NCBI RefSeq assembly: GCF_005116575.1
Contig: NZ_SWCN01000020.1
Location: 1 to 64,000, forward strand
Length of the DNA: 64,000 nt
Source of the DNA: Desulforhopalus sp. IMCC35007
Lineage (GTDB): Bacteria > Desulfobacterota > Desulfobulbia > Desulfobulbales > Desulfocapsaceae
Direction of reading: 5' to 3'
Every line of letters starts with the position of its first letter. Within the stretch, counting starts at the first letter, position 1. The translations under genes were made by a program, and so were the position numbers. The notes under the pieces are model-generated. The model did not search any database. It saw only the letters and a list, made by a program, of their open reading frames with translations, and was not told the origin of the DNA. Shown here piece after piece: positions 1 through 8,099 of the stretch.

Positions 1-67
1 ACAATCCTGTTGGCAGGTCATTGTTTTCTCCTTTCGGTTTGTTGTTGATAATTGGCCCCGAAAGGAT

Positions 68-94
68 AAGCTTGGCCTGCCTTTTGCCAAGCTT
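68..94 (-). terminator. Stem-loop downstream of the usp pair
   Basis: A perfect 8-bp inverted repeat (AAGCTTGG at 68-75, CCAAGCTT at 87-94) with an 11-nt loop lies about 60 bp beyond the stop codon of the leftmost minus-strand usp gene. Read leftwards it is followed by a short AT-rich stretch but no strong T run, so it is only a possible transcription end for the usp pair. Confidence 0.4.
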
Positions 95-154
95 TATATG
101 AATTTACAGAAGGAATGGTACACTAACCTTCAATGAGCAACAATGATGCAGCTC

Positions 155-625
155 CTATTGGTTTATAGTCAGATTGAGACTTAAGAGAGATACCGGGCAA
201 TGCCTGAATATTTTTTCTGCAGTGGTACCAAACATATAGTCTCTGAAAGTTGATCGTCCCTTCGAATTTATCACAAGAAGATCCACCTTCTCATCCTTGA
301 CAACCATGAGGATTTCTTCAAAGGGGATACCATTACGGATAATTATATGGCTGGAAACTGATTGAGGTATCCACTGTTTAACCATTTCAGCCAGTTCAGC
401 CTCTCGTTGTTTTCTCTCATCTCCGATATATTTTTCTGGCGAGAAGCTATCTGAACTCTCATTATCCATTGCCGCGTCTAAATACTCGACTTGACGTCTG
501 TTAATGACATTTATAGCGAAAATCTCCGCCGGATGCAGTTGGGCAATCTCTCCTGCGTATTTTAGAACTTCCTGAGAATAGGCAGAAAAATCAATACCTA
601 CAGCAATTTTCTTAATGGTTTTCAT
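155..625 (-). CDS. Universal stress protein, UspA family
   Basis: A 156-residue single-domain Usp protein. It opens with KKIAVGIDFSAYSQEVL, the typical first beta strand and Asp-containing loop, and ends with the nucleotide-loop region SKGRSTFRDYMFGTTAEKIF (G-x2-G-x9-G(S/T)-type, here G-RS...GTTAEKI), which suggests ATP binding. The family is cytosolic and protects cells during starvation or stress by an incompletely known mechanism. I start at ATG 625 because it aligns with the family and has GGAGGAA upstream; an in-frame ATG at 640 would add five residues. It follows a second usp gene 15 bp upstream and probably shares its transcript and the sigma-54 promoter at 1254-1269. Confidence 0.9.
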   Translation of the reverse strand: MKTIKKIAVGIDFSAYSQEVLKYAGEIAQLHPAEIFAINVINRRQVEYLDAAMDNESSDSFSPEKYIGDERKQREAELAEMVKQWIPQSVSSHIIIRNGIPFEEILMVVKDEKVDLLVINSKGRSTFRDYMFGTTAEKIFRHCPVSLLSLNLTINQ

Positions 626-640
626 GGCTATTCCTCCCAA

Positions 641-1138
641 TTATCGATTTCTGTCAGCTGTTTCGGGCCGCGCAGTTGCCCCTCTTCTGACACAGAGGAC
701 TGGCACAGGTGAATGCCGGAAGACATTCTCCGCGGTGGAACCATGGAGTGTACCTATAAGATTACTCCTGCCTTTACTGGCAATAACAACCAGATCAACG
801 TTCTCTTCTTCTACGGTTTCCAATATTTTTTTATAGGGGTTCCCTACTCGGAAAATGATTTTAATTTTGTCTCTGTTTGCTGGAAAATACTCTTCAAGCA
901 TCTGTTCAATTTTCAGAAGCCGCGCCACCCTGGTTGTTGTTATGTATTTTTCGACGTTATCTTCTTTTGGGACCTCGGACTTTTCAAGAGGTGTGGCCTC
1001 GATATCCTGGACATTGATTACATTTAAAATCAGAAATTCCCTCTCTACCCCTTTAGTCAAGGTAAGGGCCGATTCAATTGTCTCTTTTGAGTAGTCAGAT
1101 AAATCAACTCCTATCAATACTCTTTTGATATTTTTCAT
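641..1138 (-). CDS. Universal stress protein, UspA family
   Basis: A 165-residue Usp protein. The N-terminus KNIKRVLIGVDLSDYSKETI and the C-terminal ASKGRSNLIGTLHGSTAENV give the Usp fold and a full G-x2-G-x9-G-S-T nucleotide-binding loop, so this is probably an ATP-binding Usp. Start is ATG 1138, preceded by GGAGGGG; the in-frame ATG at 1159 would add a seven-residue extension with no family support. It is the first gene of a two-usp minus-strand unit. About 105 nt of leader separates it from the predicted sigma-54 start site. Paralogue of the downstream usp and of the usp at 31025-31453, all three with the same promoter type. Confidence 0.9.
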   Translation of the reverse strand: MKNIKRVLIGVDLSDYSKETIESALTLTKGVEREFLILNVINVQDIEATPLEKSEVPKEDNVEKYITTTRVARLLKIEQMLEEYFPANRDKIKIIFRVGNPYKKILETVEEENVDLVVIASKGRSNLIGTLHGSTAENVFRHSPVPVLCVRRGATARPETADRNR

Positions 1139-1253
1139 ATTACCCCTCCCTGTCAGCAATGTGATCGTATGAAGAGTAAAAAATGCATTCCTTACAAAGA
1201 AGCTGGCCTGTTTACCTGTACCAATGGTTAACCTGCCTAATTAAGTCATTCAT

Positions 1254-1269
1254 TGCAATTATTACGCCA
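1254..1269 (-). promoter_or_regulatory. Sigma-54 (-24/-12) promoter for the usp pair
   Basis: The minus strand reads TGGCGTAATAATTGCA, with GG and GC exactly 10 bases apart, matching the sigma-54 consensus TGGCAC-N5-TTGCA closely. Predicted transcription start is near 1243, about 105 nt before ATG 1138. Almost identical to the P-type ATPase promoter at 31815-31830. Confidence 0.8.
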
Positions 1270-1356
1270 TCACAGGATGATGCGAAAAGATTGAATGACT
1301 GCCCACAATGTATTTTTCCTCTCCCATGAAACCTACGAGCATAGTGCTACGAGATC

Positions 1357-1395
1357 CTGCAAAGAATTGATGGATAAGTTTGACGACCTTTACAA
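1357..1395. promoter_or_regulatory. Upstream activator site (dyad pair) for the usp pair
   Basis: CTGCAA-AGAA-TTGATG at 1357-1372 matches the window-wide dyad CTGCAA-N4-TTGYAG in the left half and the TTG core. A weaker second dyad TTGACG-ACCT-TTACAA lies at 1380-1395, giving the same 23-bp centre spacing as in the other copies. It sits 87 bp upstream of the -24 box at 1269. This is the weakest of the five sites. Confidence 0.55.
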
Positions 1396-1953
1396 CAGGA
1401 AGGACTTTACCTGAAAAGGTATGCTTGAAAAATATGGAGCAACAGCTAATATCTGAGTAATACTACATTCTGTGACAGGAAGGACGAGAATATCCGACGG
1501 TGCCATTCAAGGCAGCTAATACTCGGTTTGGCAAACAGGATTCGCCCCGAACCTTTTATCAGCCCCTTAAAGTCTATGGCAGACTGTCTGAGACTGAGGG
1601 TTCAGAGTAGAATCCTAGTTGGATACACAACCAATGGGGCAGCCGATCATGTTCAAAACATCAACACACCCCTTTACACCTGTCGCAGGTAACACGAAAA
1701 CCAGAGAGCAGAGGGACCTGATCGGTATCCTGGCAAAGCGCTCCATATTTTCTGGCATTTCTGCATTAGGAAAACTGAAGGATATCTAGGAAAATAAAAA
1801 TTTTTTAAAATTCGAGTTGTTTGAAGAATTTTTTGAACAGGGAGAATAATTGATATTCCGAGGATAAAACTCTGAAAACACCGATGAAGTTAGGCAAATT
1901 GCCAATTTTCAAAGTGGCCTTAAGAGATTATTAAAATCACAGAGGGTAACATC
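1396..1953. other. Intergenic stretch with no intact gene
   Basis: No convincing open frame. Short gene-like pieces are visible on the plus strand (for example around 1542-1616, a 25-codon open stretch ending in TAG), which could be decayed coding sequence, but I recognise no family. The last 150 bases are AT-rich and hold the start region of the response regulator at 1954, with a GAGGGTAAC ribosome-binding site just before its ATG. Confidence 0.4.
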
Positions 1954-2946
1954 ATGACGCCGAAATCTATACTGCTGGTCGATGATGAGGAAACCGTCCT
2001 GGCTTCAACAGGCTCCCTGCTTGCAAAAAACAATTTTGCAGTAACTACGGCGACAAGTGGCCAGGAAGCTATAAACCTTCTGCGTGTGCGCCCTTACGAT
2101 CTGGTCATTACAGATCTGAAGATGGCCGGAGTTGATGGTATTTCAGTGCTGATACAGGCAAAGATCCTCTTTCCCCATATCAGTGTTATCATCCTGAGCG
2201 GAGACGCTAAGGTCAGCTCTGCTATAAAAGCCTTCAAACTCGGAGCAGATGATTTCCTGGAGAAGCCATTTTCCAGTGATGAGCTACTGGACAAGGCGAA
2301 CGGGAGTTTTGCGAAACAGGAACTTCAAAATGAGTTGCAGGAGCAGAATGAACAGCTCAAAGCTGAGATAGCAACAAGAAAAATTGTAGAAGGTCAACTC
2401 CAAGATACACGGATACATTTAAAACAGCAGATAGAAAAACAGACAATTGAACTGAGTCATACCATGGAGGAGCTGAACCTGACTTTAGCTACATTGAGAG
2501 CTGCAAAAAAAGAACTTGATCACAAAAACCTGGACCTCAACAATATCAATACTGCACTGACGGTCATGCTGCAAAGGCGCGAACAGGAGCATGAACAGAT
2601 CCACAAAGAGCTTGCCGAAAAAATAGACAAAAAAGTTATACCGCTCTTAAAAAAAGCACATAACGCATTGACCGACCAATCAAAAGATTTAATAGCCACA
2701 GCAATTGAAAATCTTATGGATATCCTCATATCCCATCCCCAGAGTAATCAACTCATGTATGCAAACCTAACCCCTCGGGAACTGCAGATTGTCTACTATA
2801 TTAGAAAAGACAAAACCTCTAAACAAATGGCTGCTCTTTTAGGTCTTAAAGTGAGTACCGTTGAATTTTACAGAGAAAATATAAGAAAAAAACTGCGGAT
2901 AAAAAATAAACCTAAAAAAATTCGTTACTACTCTACGATAATATAG
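1954..2946 (+). CDS. Response regulator, receiver plus LuxR-type HTH
   Basis: A 330-residue protein. Residues about 5-118 form a CheY-like receiver with the acidic pair in LLVDDEE, the phospho-acceptor Asp in LVITDLKM and the conserved Lys in LEKPFSSDE. Residues about 120-225 are highly charged and probably coiled coil. Residues about 268-322 form a LuxR/GerE helix-turn-helix (TPRELQIVYYIRKDKTSKQM, then VSTVEFYRENIRKKL). It should bind DNA when phosphorylated. No partner kinase is adjacent, so it is an orphan regulator here. Its targets cannot be read from the sequence; the downstream PilZ gene is a possible neighbour of function but is 208 bp away. Confidence 0.85.
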   Translation: MTPKSILLVDDEETVLASTGSLLAKNNFAVTTATSGQEAINLLRVRPYDLVITDLKMAGVDGISVLIQAKILFPHISVIILSGDAKVSSAIKAFKLGADDFLEKPFSSDELLDKANGSFAKQELQNELQEQNEQLKAEIATRKIVEGQLQDTRIHLKQQIEKQTIELSHTMEELNLTLATLRAAKKELDHKNLDLNNINTALTVMLQRREQEHEQIHKELAEKIDKKVIPLLKKAHNALTDQSKDLIATAIENLMDILISHPQSNQLMYANLTPRELQIVYYIRKDKTSKQMAALLGLKVSTVEFYRENIRKKLRIKNKPKKIRYYSTII

Positions 2947-2952
2947 TGTTTT

Positions 2953-2983
2953 AATACTGCACTTTTACATAAACTGCAGTATT
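2953..2983 (+). terminator. Stem-loop after the LuxR-type regulator
   Basis: A perfect 9-bp inverted repeat (AATACTGCA at 2953-2961, TGCAGTATT at 2975-2983) begins six bases after the stop codon. No U-rich tail follows, so it may end or protect the transcript rather than act as a classic terminator. Confidence 0.45.
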
Positions 2984-3166
2984 GCCTACATCGACTTCCT
3001 CGCACATAATTCTAGTATCTATTTACAGTGTTTATTCCCTCAGTTTAAGACTTCGTCGAGTTCCTGCATCCTGAGGGAGACAAAAATATCGACGTGTATT
3101 TCTGATAGCCAGAGGCTGGGCAAGGGTTCATTGCCATGAGATTCTCACATTAAAATGAGGAATATT

Positions 3167-3688
3167 ATGAGCAAGATAAAGAAACAGGCAACTGTCAGGC
3201 AGAGTGTACCTTTAACAACAAGAAGTCATAAACAGACCTGTTCCCACTGCCTGCAGCTTCCTCCCTTTCCCTTTGATGACACCATTGGACATCATAGTGG
3301 CGGTAATCAATCCCTAAAAACCCAACGAACTTCAAACCGATTCAAAACCCGCGGCATAGTTGTCTTTTCTGTCGCCGGAAAACCCGCTGTCGCCAACATC
3401 AATGACATAGCTGCCGGTGGCGTATCTTTTCTCTATTCTGATGAGATTGATATCAACAGCAGTATCCTCACTATGGACATCCTCATCTTTGACAGTCAAA
3501 CCAAATTTGAATACCTTATTCCCCAGATCAATGGCCAGATGACCTCCAGAACAAGTGCCCTAGCACCGAAGTGTAATGCTCAATGCTGGAGATACGGTGT
3601 TGAATTTATCGAATTTGACAGGTCAAAGAAAACCTTATCAGCTGAAATCATTCCGCCAGAAATAAAGCCACATCCTTCAATTTTCTAA
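3167..3688 (+). CDS. PilZ domain protein
   Basis: A 173-residue soluble protein. A PilZ domain begins near residue 50: the basic motif RTSNRFKTRGIVVFSV supplies the RxxxR-like arginines, and ANINDIAAGGVSFLYSDEI supplies the (D/N)xSxxG-like strand, with Ala in place of Ser. PilZ proteins bind cyclic di-GMP and pass the signal to motility, envelope or enzyme partners. The N-terminal 45 residues are basic and contain CSHCLQL, one CxxC pair. I prefer ATG 3167 because TGAGGA lies 8 bases upstream; ATG 3155 is an in-frame alternative. A diguanylate cyclase and an HD-GYP protein elsewhere in the window could make and break the ligand. Confidence 0.75.
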   Translation: MSKIKKQATVRQSVPLTTRSHKQTCSHCLQLPPFPFDDTIGHHSGGNQSLKTQRTSNRFKTRGIVVFSVAGKPAVANINDIAAGGVSFLYSDEIDINSSILTMDILIFDSQTKFEYLIPQINGQMTSRTSALAPKCNAQCWRYGVEFIEFDRSKKTLSAEIIPPEIKPHPSIF

Positions 3689-3893
3689 AGATGAGAAAAT
3701 CGACAAGATCAGATGTACTGCACTATAAAATAGATTTTTGTATGGATGCTCTAGAAGAGGGCTTGTCAGAGAAAACTATGAAGATCAGGTTCTGTCGTAT
3801 TGTTCACAAAACAACAGATTCAGCATATTTAATTATAGAGGTCATAACCCCATAACGATACGTTCAGCGTTTGCATAGAAAACGAGGTTCAAC

Positions 3894-5099
3894 ATGACTT
3901 TTTCTGGAAAGAATCGTCTTCAAAACATCCTCTGTAACGCCCTGGCACAAATTGATATCGGTAATTTCAGCGTCTCCTTTTGGGATGGAAGCGTTCGTAC
4001 TTTTGGCCAGGGATCCGATTTCACCATTCATTTCCAAAATAAAGAGAGTCTCAGACGATTGCTTCTTGATCTTCCGCTCGGCTTTGGTGAGGGCTATATG
4101 AACGGAGACATTACAGTGCAGGGTGATCTCAGGCAGGTGATCAACTCCGGCCTAAAGGCAGAGCAATTACATAAAACTACTTTCAAGTCACTACTCAACA
4201 GCATCAGGCTGCAAATATCACAGAAAAACAACAAGAAAGGTGACAAGTATCATATTGCACATCATTATGATCTCGGCAACGATTTCTACAAGTTATGGCT
4301 TGACCCACAGATGGTCTACTCCTGTGCGTATTTTGAAAACGACAAGGATACACTTGAACAGGCTCAACTCCAGAAATTTGCTCTCTGTTGTCGGAAACTT
4401 CAGCTCCAACCAAACGAGCACTTACTCGATATCGGTTGCGGCTGGGGCAGCCTGCTTATTTATGCTGCCAAAAACTTTGGCGTGCAGGGCGTTGGCATAA
4501 CCCTCTCACAGGAGCAACTGGACTACGGCAAAGAGCAGATACAAAAGGAAGGCGTTGAGGATAAAATCAGTTTGCTTTGCCTCGACTATCGTGATCTCCC
4601 TCAACTGCAACAAAAATTTCACAAAATTGTGTCAATTGGTATGTTCGAGCATGTCGGAAAGGCAAATATGGGAATCTTTCTCAAAAATGCACGAAGTGTC
4701 TTAAGAGAAAACGGTCTCCTGCTCCTCCACACAATAGGAAAAACGATGGAGGAACCGACCAACAACTGGATAAGAAAATTTATCTTCCCTGGGGGATATC
4801 TTCCTGATCTCGGCAGAATTTTAAAGAATGCTACTCAACTTGGTTTCAGCTTCATTGATTGTGAAAATTTGCGTGTCCATTACGCCAAAACCCTTGATAA
4901 ATGGAGCCGCCGTTTTGCTGAAAATGAACAACATATTCTAACGATGTTTGATGAGCGTTTTCTCCGAATGTGGCAATTTTACCTGACTGGCTGTGCGGCT
5001 GAGTTCACCTTGGGAAATATTCACCTGTTCCAATTGTTATTCTCGTCAGGAATCAGAAATGATCTCCCTCTCACCCGAAGATGGATGCTTGAGAAGTAA
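3894..5099 (+). CDS. cfa: Cyclopropane-fatty-acyl-phospholipid synthase
   Basis: A 401-residue SAM-dependent enzyme that adds a methylene bridge to cis double bonds of membrane phospholipid acyl chains. The Cfa landmarks are present: YHIAHHYDLGNDFYKLWLD, then SCAYFENDKDTLEQAQ, the SAM-binding loop LLDIGCGWGSLLIYAA, GITLSQEQL and FDKIVSIGMFEHVG-like sequence with the conserved Glu-His. Length matches the family. It has its own upstream region of about 200 bp and is followed by a GGDEF fragment, so it looks monocistronic. Membrane cyclopropanation is usually a stationary-phase or stress response, which fits the general theme, but no sigma-54 site was found here. Confidence 0.93.
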   Translation: MTFSGKNRLQNILCNALAQIDIGNFSVSFWDGSVRTFGQGSDFTIHFQNKESLRRLLLDLPLGFGEGYMNGDITVQGDLRQVINSGLKAEQLHKTTFKSLLNSIRLQISQKNNKKGDKYHIAHHYDLGNDFYKLWLDPQMVYSCAYFENDKDTLEQAQLQKFALCCRKLQLQPNEHLLDIGCGWGSLLIYAAKNFGVQGVGITLSQEQLDYGKEQIQKEGVEDKISLLCLDYRDLPQLQQKFHKIVSIGMFEHVGKANMGIFLKNARSVLRENGLLLLHTIGKTMEEPTNNWIRKFIFPGGYLPDLGRILKNATQLGFSFIDCENLRVHYAKTLDKWSRRFAENEQHILTMFDERFLRMWQFYLTGCAAEFTLGNIHLFQLLFSSGIRNDLPLTRRWMLEK

Positions 5100-5251
5100 T
5101 CAGATGACAGCGCTCTTCAGTGTGCAGCAAAAAGCCTCTGAGAATTGAAGGTGGAAGTTTGTGAAAAAAAAACCTGAATATCGACAGCAGGTCTGTCGGG
5201 TGGTGGTGCCGCACTGGTGCCGAGCAGGCTGCTGACTATAGGGTTACTCTC

Positions 5252-5524
5252 TTGTTTTCTTCTGCCGGGTATGGTGGTGAAGAATTTGTTGTCATCCTGT
5301 CTGAGTGTGATATTGAACAGGCGACAGAACTTGCAGAAACAATCCGGAAATCTGTCGAAAACCATACTTTTCAAAACGGAAATCCAACAATCTCTTTTAC
5401 CATCAGTGCTGGAGTGACAAGCCAGATTCCCTCGCCTGATTTCAAAGTTGAGCAACTCATAGAGCTGGCCGATAGTGCACTGTACAGGGCGAAGAGAGAT
5501 GGCAGGAAAACGGTCTATCGGTAA
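5252..5524 (+). pseudogene. Truncated GGDEF (diguanylate cyclase) domain
   Basis: About 90 codons encode only the C-terminal half of a GGDEF domain. The A-site is kept as GYGGEEFVVIL, followed by the usual AETIRKSV, ISFTISAGV and LIELADSALYRAKRDGRKTV. The N-terminal half of the domain, including the Mg/GTP-binding strand and any sensor, is missing, and the sequence before 5252 (5100-5250) is not in a matching open frame. I call it a relic: too short to be active. It lies between cfa and the convergent ABC transporter. Confidence 0.75.
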
Positions 5525-5622
5525 TTGAGGGGCAACAAAGACGACTCTCATTATTTCCCTATCAGAAATTAGCTAGAATCGTCTTTTCATTCCAAAAAGC
5601 TGCGGTATCAGTACATCATTTT

Positions 5623-6348
5623 TTACGAGACGACCCTGACAAGAAAATCTTTAAGCCGCGGATGGTCTGGATTGGTGAAAAACTCCTTAGGCGGTTTATC
5701 CACCTGAATTACACCTTCATCGATAAAGACGACTCGATCCGCAACCTCTTTGGCAAAACCCATCTCGTGGGTCACCACCACCATGGTCATCCCTTCAAGA
5801 GCAAGTTGTTTCATTACTTCAAGTACTTCACCAACAAGTTCCGGATCCAATGCCGATGTGGGTTCGTCGAACAGAATTGCCTTAGGCTGCAAGGCAAGGG
5901 CACGCGCTATGGCAACACGCTGTTTCTGCCCCCCGGAGAGCTGGTCTGGAAAGTTTGCATCTTTATCACTCAAGCCCACTTTGGCAAGAAGTGCTTGTCC
6001 TAATTCATTGGCCTTGGCTCGAGTCATGCCCCTTACTTTTATTGGCCCAAGAGTAATATTCTCAAGCACCGTCATATGAGGGAAAAGGTTAAAATGTTGA
6101 AACACCATGGTAGCCTCTGTGCGAACCATATTGATATCGGTATGCTTGTCCATAATATCAAAATCGTCTACCAGAATGGTACCGCTTGTTGGTTTTTCAA
6201 GTTTATTAATACAACGTAAAACCGTTGACTTACCAGAGCCGGAAGGGCCGATAATAACCACAACCTCGCCTTGCGATACCTGAAGGTTAATACCGCGCAA
6301 CACCTCAATTTTCCCGAATGATTTATAGAGATTTTGGATTTTTATCAT
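5623..6348 (-). CDS. glnQ: Polar amino acid ABC transporter, ATP-binding protein
   Basis: A 241-residue GlnQ/HisP-type ATPase. Walker A is GPSGSGKST, the Q-loop lies in [17 protein letters not shown], the signature is [15 protein letters not shown], Walker B is [14 protein letters not shown] and the switch His is in [10 protein letters not shown]. Full family length. It is the last gene of a minus-strand set of binding protein, permease and ATPase, and lies 2 bp after the permease stop. The subfamily imports polar amino acids such as glutamine, glutamate or cystine; the substrate cannot be fixed from sequence alone. Confidence 0.92.
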   Translation of the reverse strand: MIKIQNLYKSFGKIEVLRGINLQVSQGEVVVIIGPSGSGKSTVLRCINKLEKPTSGTILVDDFDIMDKHTDINMVRTEATMVFQHFNLFPHMTVLENITLGPIKVRGMTRAKANELGQALLAKVGLSDKDANFPDQLSGGQKQRVAIARALALQPKAILFDEPTSALDPELVGEVLEVMKQLALEGMTMVVVTHEMGFAKEVADRVVFIDEGVIQVDKPPKEFFTNPDHPRLKDFLVRVVS

Positions 6349-6350
6349 AT

Positions 6351-7019
6351 TTATCTTCCCTCTATTTTCATACGTTTTTCAAGTATCTGCAGCACCTTCG
6401 CAATACTCATAGTCATGGTCAGATAAATAAGGCCGACGGCAAGGTATACCTCAAAAGCCCTGAAGTTAACCGCGACAATCTCATCACCCGTTCGCAATAA
6501 CTCCCCCACACCGATGATCATCAGCAATGAGGTATCTTTGAGGCTGATAATAAATTGATTTCCCAAGGGTGGTAACATACGCCTGAATGCCTGGGGCCAG
6601 ATGATATAACGCATGGTTTGTATGGCATTTAAACCAATGGAACGACCGGCTTCCATCTGCCCAGAGTCAATTGACTGCACTGCGCCACGCACAATTTCAG
6701 CGATATAGGCACCAGAATTGACGGCAATAACAATAACACCAGCCCCCATGGCCGGCAGTCTAAAACCAAATGCCATTGGCAGACCAAAATAAAGAAACAT
6801 CGCCTGCACCAGCATCGGGGTACCTCGTATCGTCTCTATATAAAATCCGGCGATTTTGCGAAGGACCCATGACGGAGACAATTTCATCAGACCAAAAATA
6901 GCGCCAAGAATAAAACCAAAAAAGAGACCTCCCACGGTGAGATAGATAGTGAGCTCAGCACCTTTTAAAAGCTGAGGGATTGAGTCAACAATAACTGCCG
7001 GTTCAAAGTTAAATGCCAT
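6351..7019 (-). CDS. glnP: Polar amino acid ABC transporter, permease
   Basis: A 222-residue inner membrane protein with the HisM/GlnP layout. It has about five membrane segments, starting with [20 protein letters not shown], and the family signature [18 protein letters not shown]. The EAA coupling loop appears as [20 protein letters not shown], the segment that docks on the ATPase. It probably acts as a homodimer, since there is only one permease gene. It sits between the binding protein and ATPase genes. A terminator-like hairpin at 7044-7077 separates it from the binding-protein gene. Confidence 0.92.
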   Translation of the reverse strand: MAFNFEPAVIVDSIPQLLKGAELTIYLTVGGLFFGFILGAIFGLMKLSPSWVLRKIAGFYIETIRGTPMLVQAMFLYFGLPMAFGFRLPAMGAGVIVIAVNSGAYIAEIVRGAVQSIDSGQMEAGRSIGLNAIQTMRYIIWPQAFRRMLPPLGNQFIISLKDTSLLMIIGVGELLRTGDEIVAVNFRAFEVYLAVGLIYLTMTMSIAKVLQILEKRMKIEGR

Positions 7020-7033
7020 AATGGATATCTATA

Positions 7034-7077
7034 TGAAAAGAAAAAGGGGCAAGAATGCCACAACACGCTTGCCCCTT
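7034..7077 (-). terminator. Intercistronic terminator/attenuator between binding protein and permease
   Basis: On the minus strand a 10-bp perfect stem (AAGGGGCAAG / CTTGCCCCTT, plus-strand arms 7044-7053 and 7068-7077) with a 14-nt loop is followed by a T-rich tail (plus-strand bases 7034-7043 are A-rich). This is a good factor-independent terminator placed inside the operon. It would leave the periplasmic binding protein more abundant than the membrane parts. Confidence 0.75.
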
Positions 7078-7099
7078 AAGGAGAAGGAAATGTGTTTAC

Positions 7100-7837
7100 T
7101 TAGCGAGGAGCAACGCCAAACCATTTCTCGTAAATCTTAGCATACTCACCACTGGCTTTTAATGTAGCTAGGGCTGCGTTGACCTTCTCAACTATCGGAG
7201 AACCTTTAGGAAATCCAATACCGTATGGTTGACCTGAATAAAGGTCACCCACGATTTCAACTTTGCCAGCACCACTCTTGCTGACGAAAGATTCAACTAC
7301 AGGCTTGTCAAACATAACGGCATCAACACCACCTGTCATAAGCTCCATGAACATTGCATTATCATTTGGGAAAAGATTCAGCGTGGTGTCAGGAGATTTT
7401 TCTTTCAGAAAATCAACACTGGTGGTTCCTGTTTTGGTTGCCACGGTTTTACCAGCAAGATCTGCTAATCCTTTAATCGGACTGTCTTTTGGTACAAGGA
7501 GAAGAAGACCTGAATCATAATATCCATCGGAGAAATCAATAACCATTTTACGTTCATCGGTGATTGACATACCTGCAATACCCACATCTAACTGAGAAGA
7601 TTGAAGACCTGGTACAATTCCTTTGAACGCCATTGGTTGCAACTCATAATCAAGACCCGCCTCTTTTGCAATTGCGGCCCAAAGCTCCACATCAAATCCA
7701 ACGTGCTGGCCCGTTGCAGGGTCTTTAAATTCAAAAGGAGGGAAGTTAGTGTCCGTGGCAACGACAAGTTTTGCAGCCGAAGCTGAACTTACAAAAACAG
7801 TAAAAACAAGTAATGCAGCTAAAAATAAATTCCTCAT
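7100..7837 (-). CDS. glnH: Polar amino acid ABC transporter, periplasmic binding protein
   Basis: A 245-residue secreted protein. Residues 1-21 form a signal peptide ending ASA. The mature part begins KLVVATDTNFPPFEFKDPAT, the family 3 solute-binding signature, followed by GFDVELWAAIAKEAGLDY. Other landmarks are DVGIAGMSITDERKMVIDFSDGYYDSG and GKTVATKTGTTSVDF. It delivers an amino acid (glutamine, glutamate, arginine or a similar ligand) to the permease. AGAGGAG precedes the ATG. First gene of the transporter unit; the upstream region holds an 11-bp inverted repeat at 7878-7920. Confidence 0.92.
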   Translation of the reverse strand: MRNLFLAALLVFTVFVSSASAAKLVVATDTNFPPFEFKDPATGQHVGFDVELWAAIAKEAGLDYELQPMAFKGIVPGLQSSQLDVGIAGMSITDERKMVIDFSDGYYDSGLLLLVPKDSPIKGLADLAGKTVATKTGTTSVDFLKEKSPDTTLNLFPNDNAMFMELMTGGVDAVMFDKPVVESFVSKSGAGKVEIVGDLYSGQPYGIGFPKGSPIVEKVNAALATLKASGEYAKIYEKWFGVAPR

Positions 7838-7877
7838 AAAAAGCTCCTCTTGGTATCTGGTTTTACATACGGTTTTT

Positions 7878-7920
7878 CAATAGGAAAATCTGGCTATTAA
7901 CAAAAAATTTTTTCCTATTG
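7878..7920. promoter_or_regulatory. 11-bp inverted repeat upstream of the amino acid transporter
   Basis: CAATAGGAAAA (7878-7888) and its perfect complement TTTTCCTATTG (7910-7920) are separated by 21 bp, about 40-80 bp before the binding-protein ATG at 7837. The centre-to-centre spacing is about three helical turns, which fits two operator half-sites for a looped or dimeric regulator, or a stem in the mRNA leader. No known regulator consensus is recognised. Confidence 0.5.
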
Positions 7921-8099
7921 TGATTGGCCATAATCCTATCGTATGGCAAGGGAATCGTCAATTTCTTTCGCATCTTCTGACAACCATAATCACCTAGCAA
8001 ATTAGTGGTCAAGTCTTTGCTTAACTCATCCCAATACATGTAAGACTCTTTTTCAACTTCGGATGCAGAACCGTCCGCAGGGGGTCTTTTGCTTTTTCG

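Noticed and set aside
1396-1953. A decayed gene between the usp promoter and the LuxR-type regulator
   Set aside because: Short open stretches exist, but none is long enough or similar enough to a known family to name.
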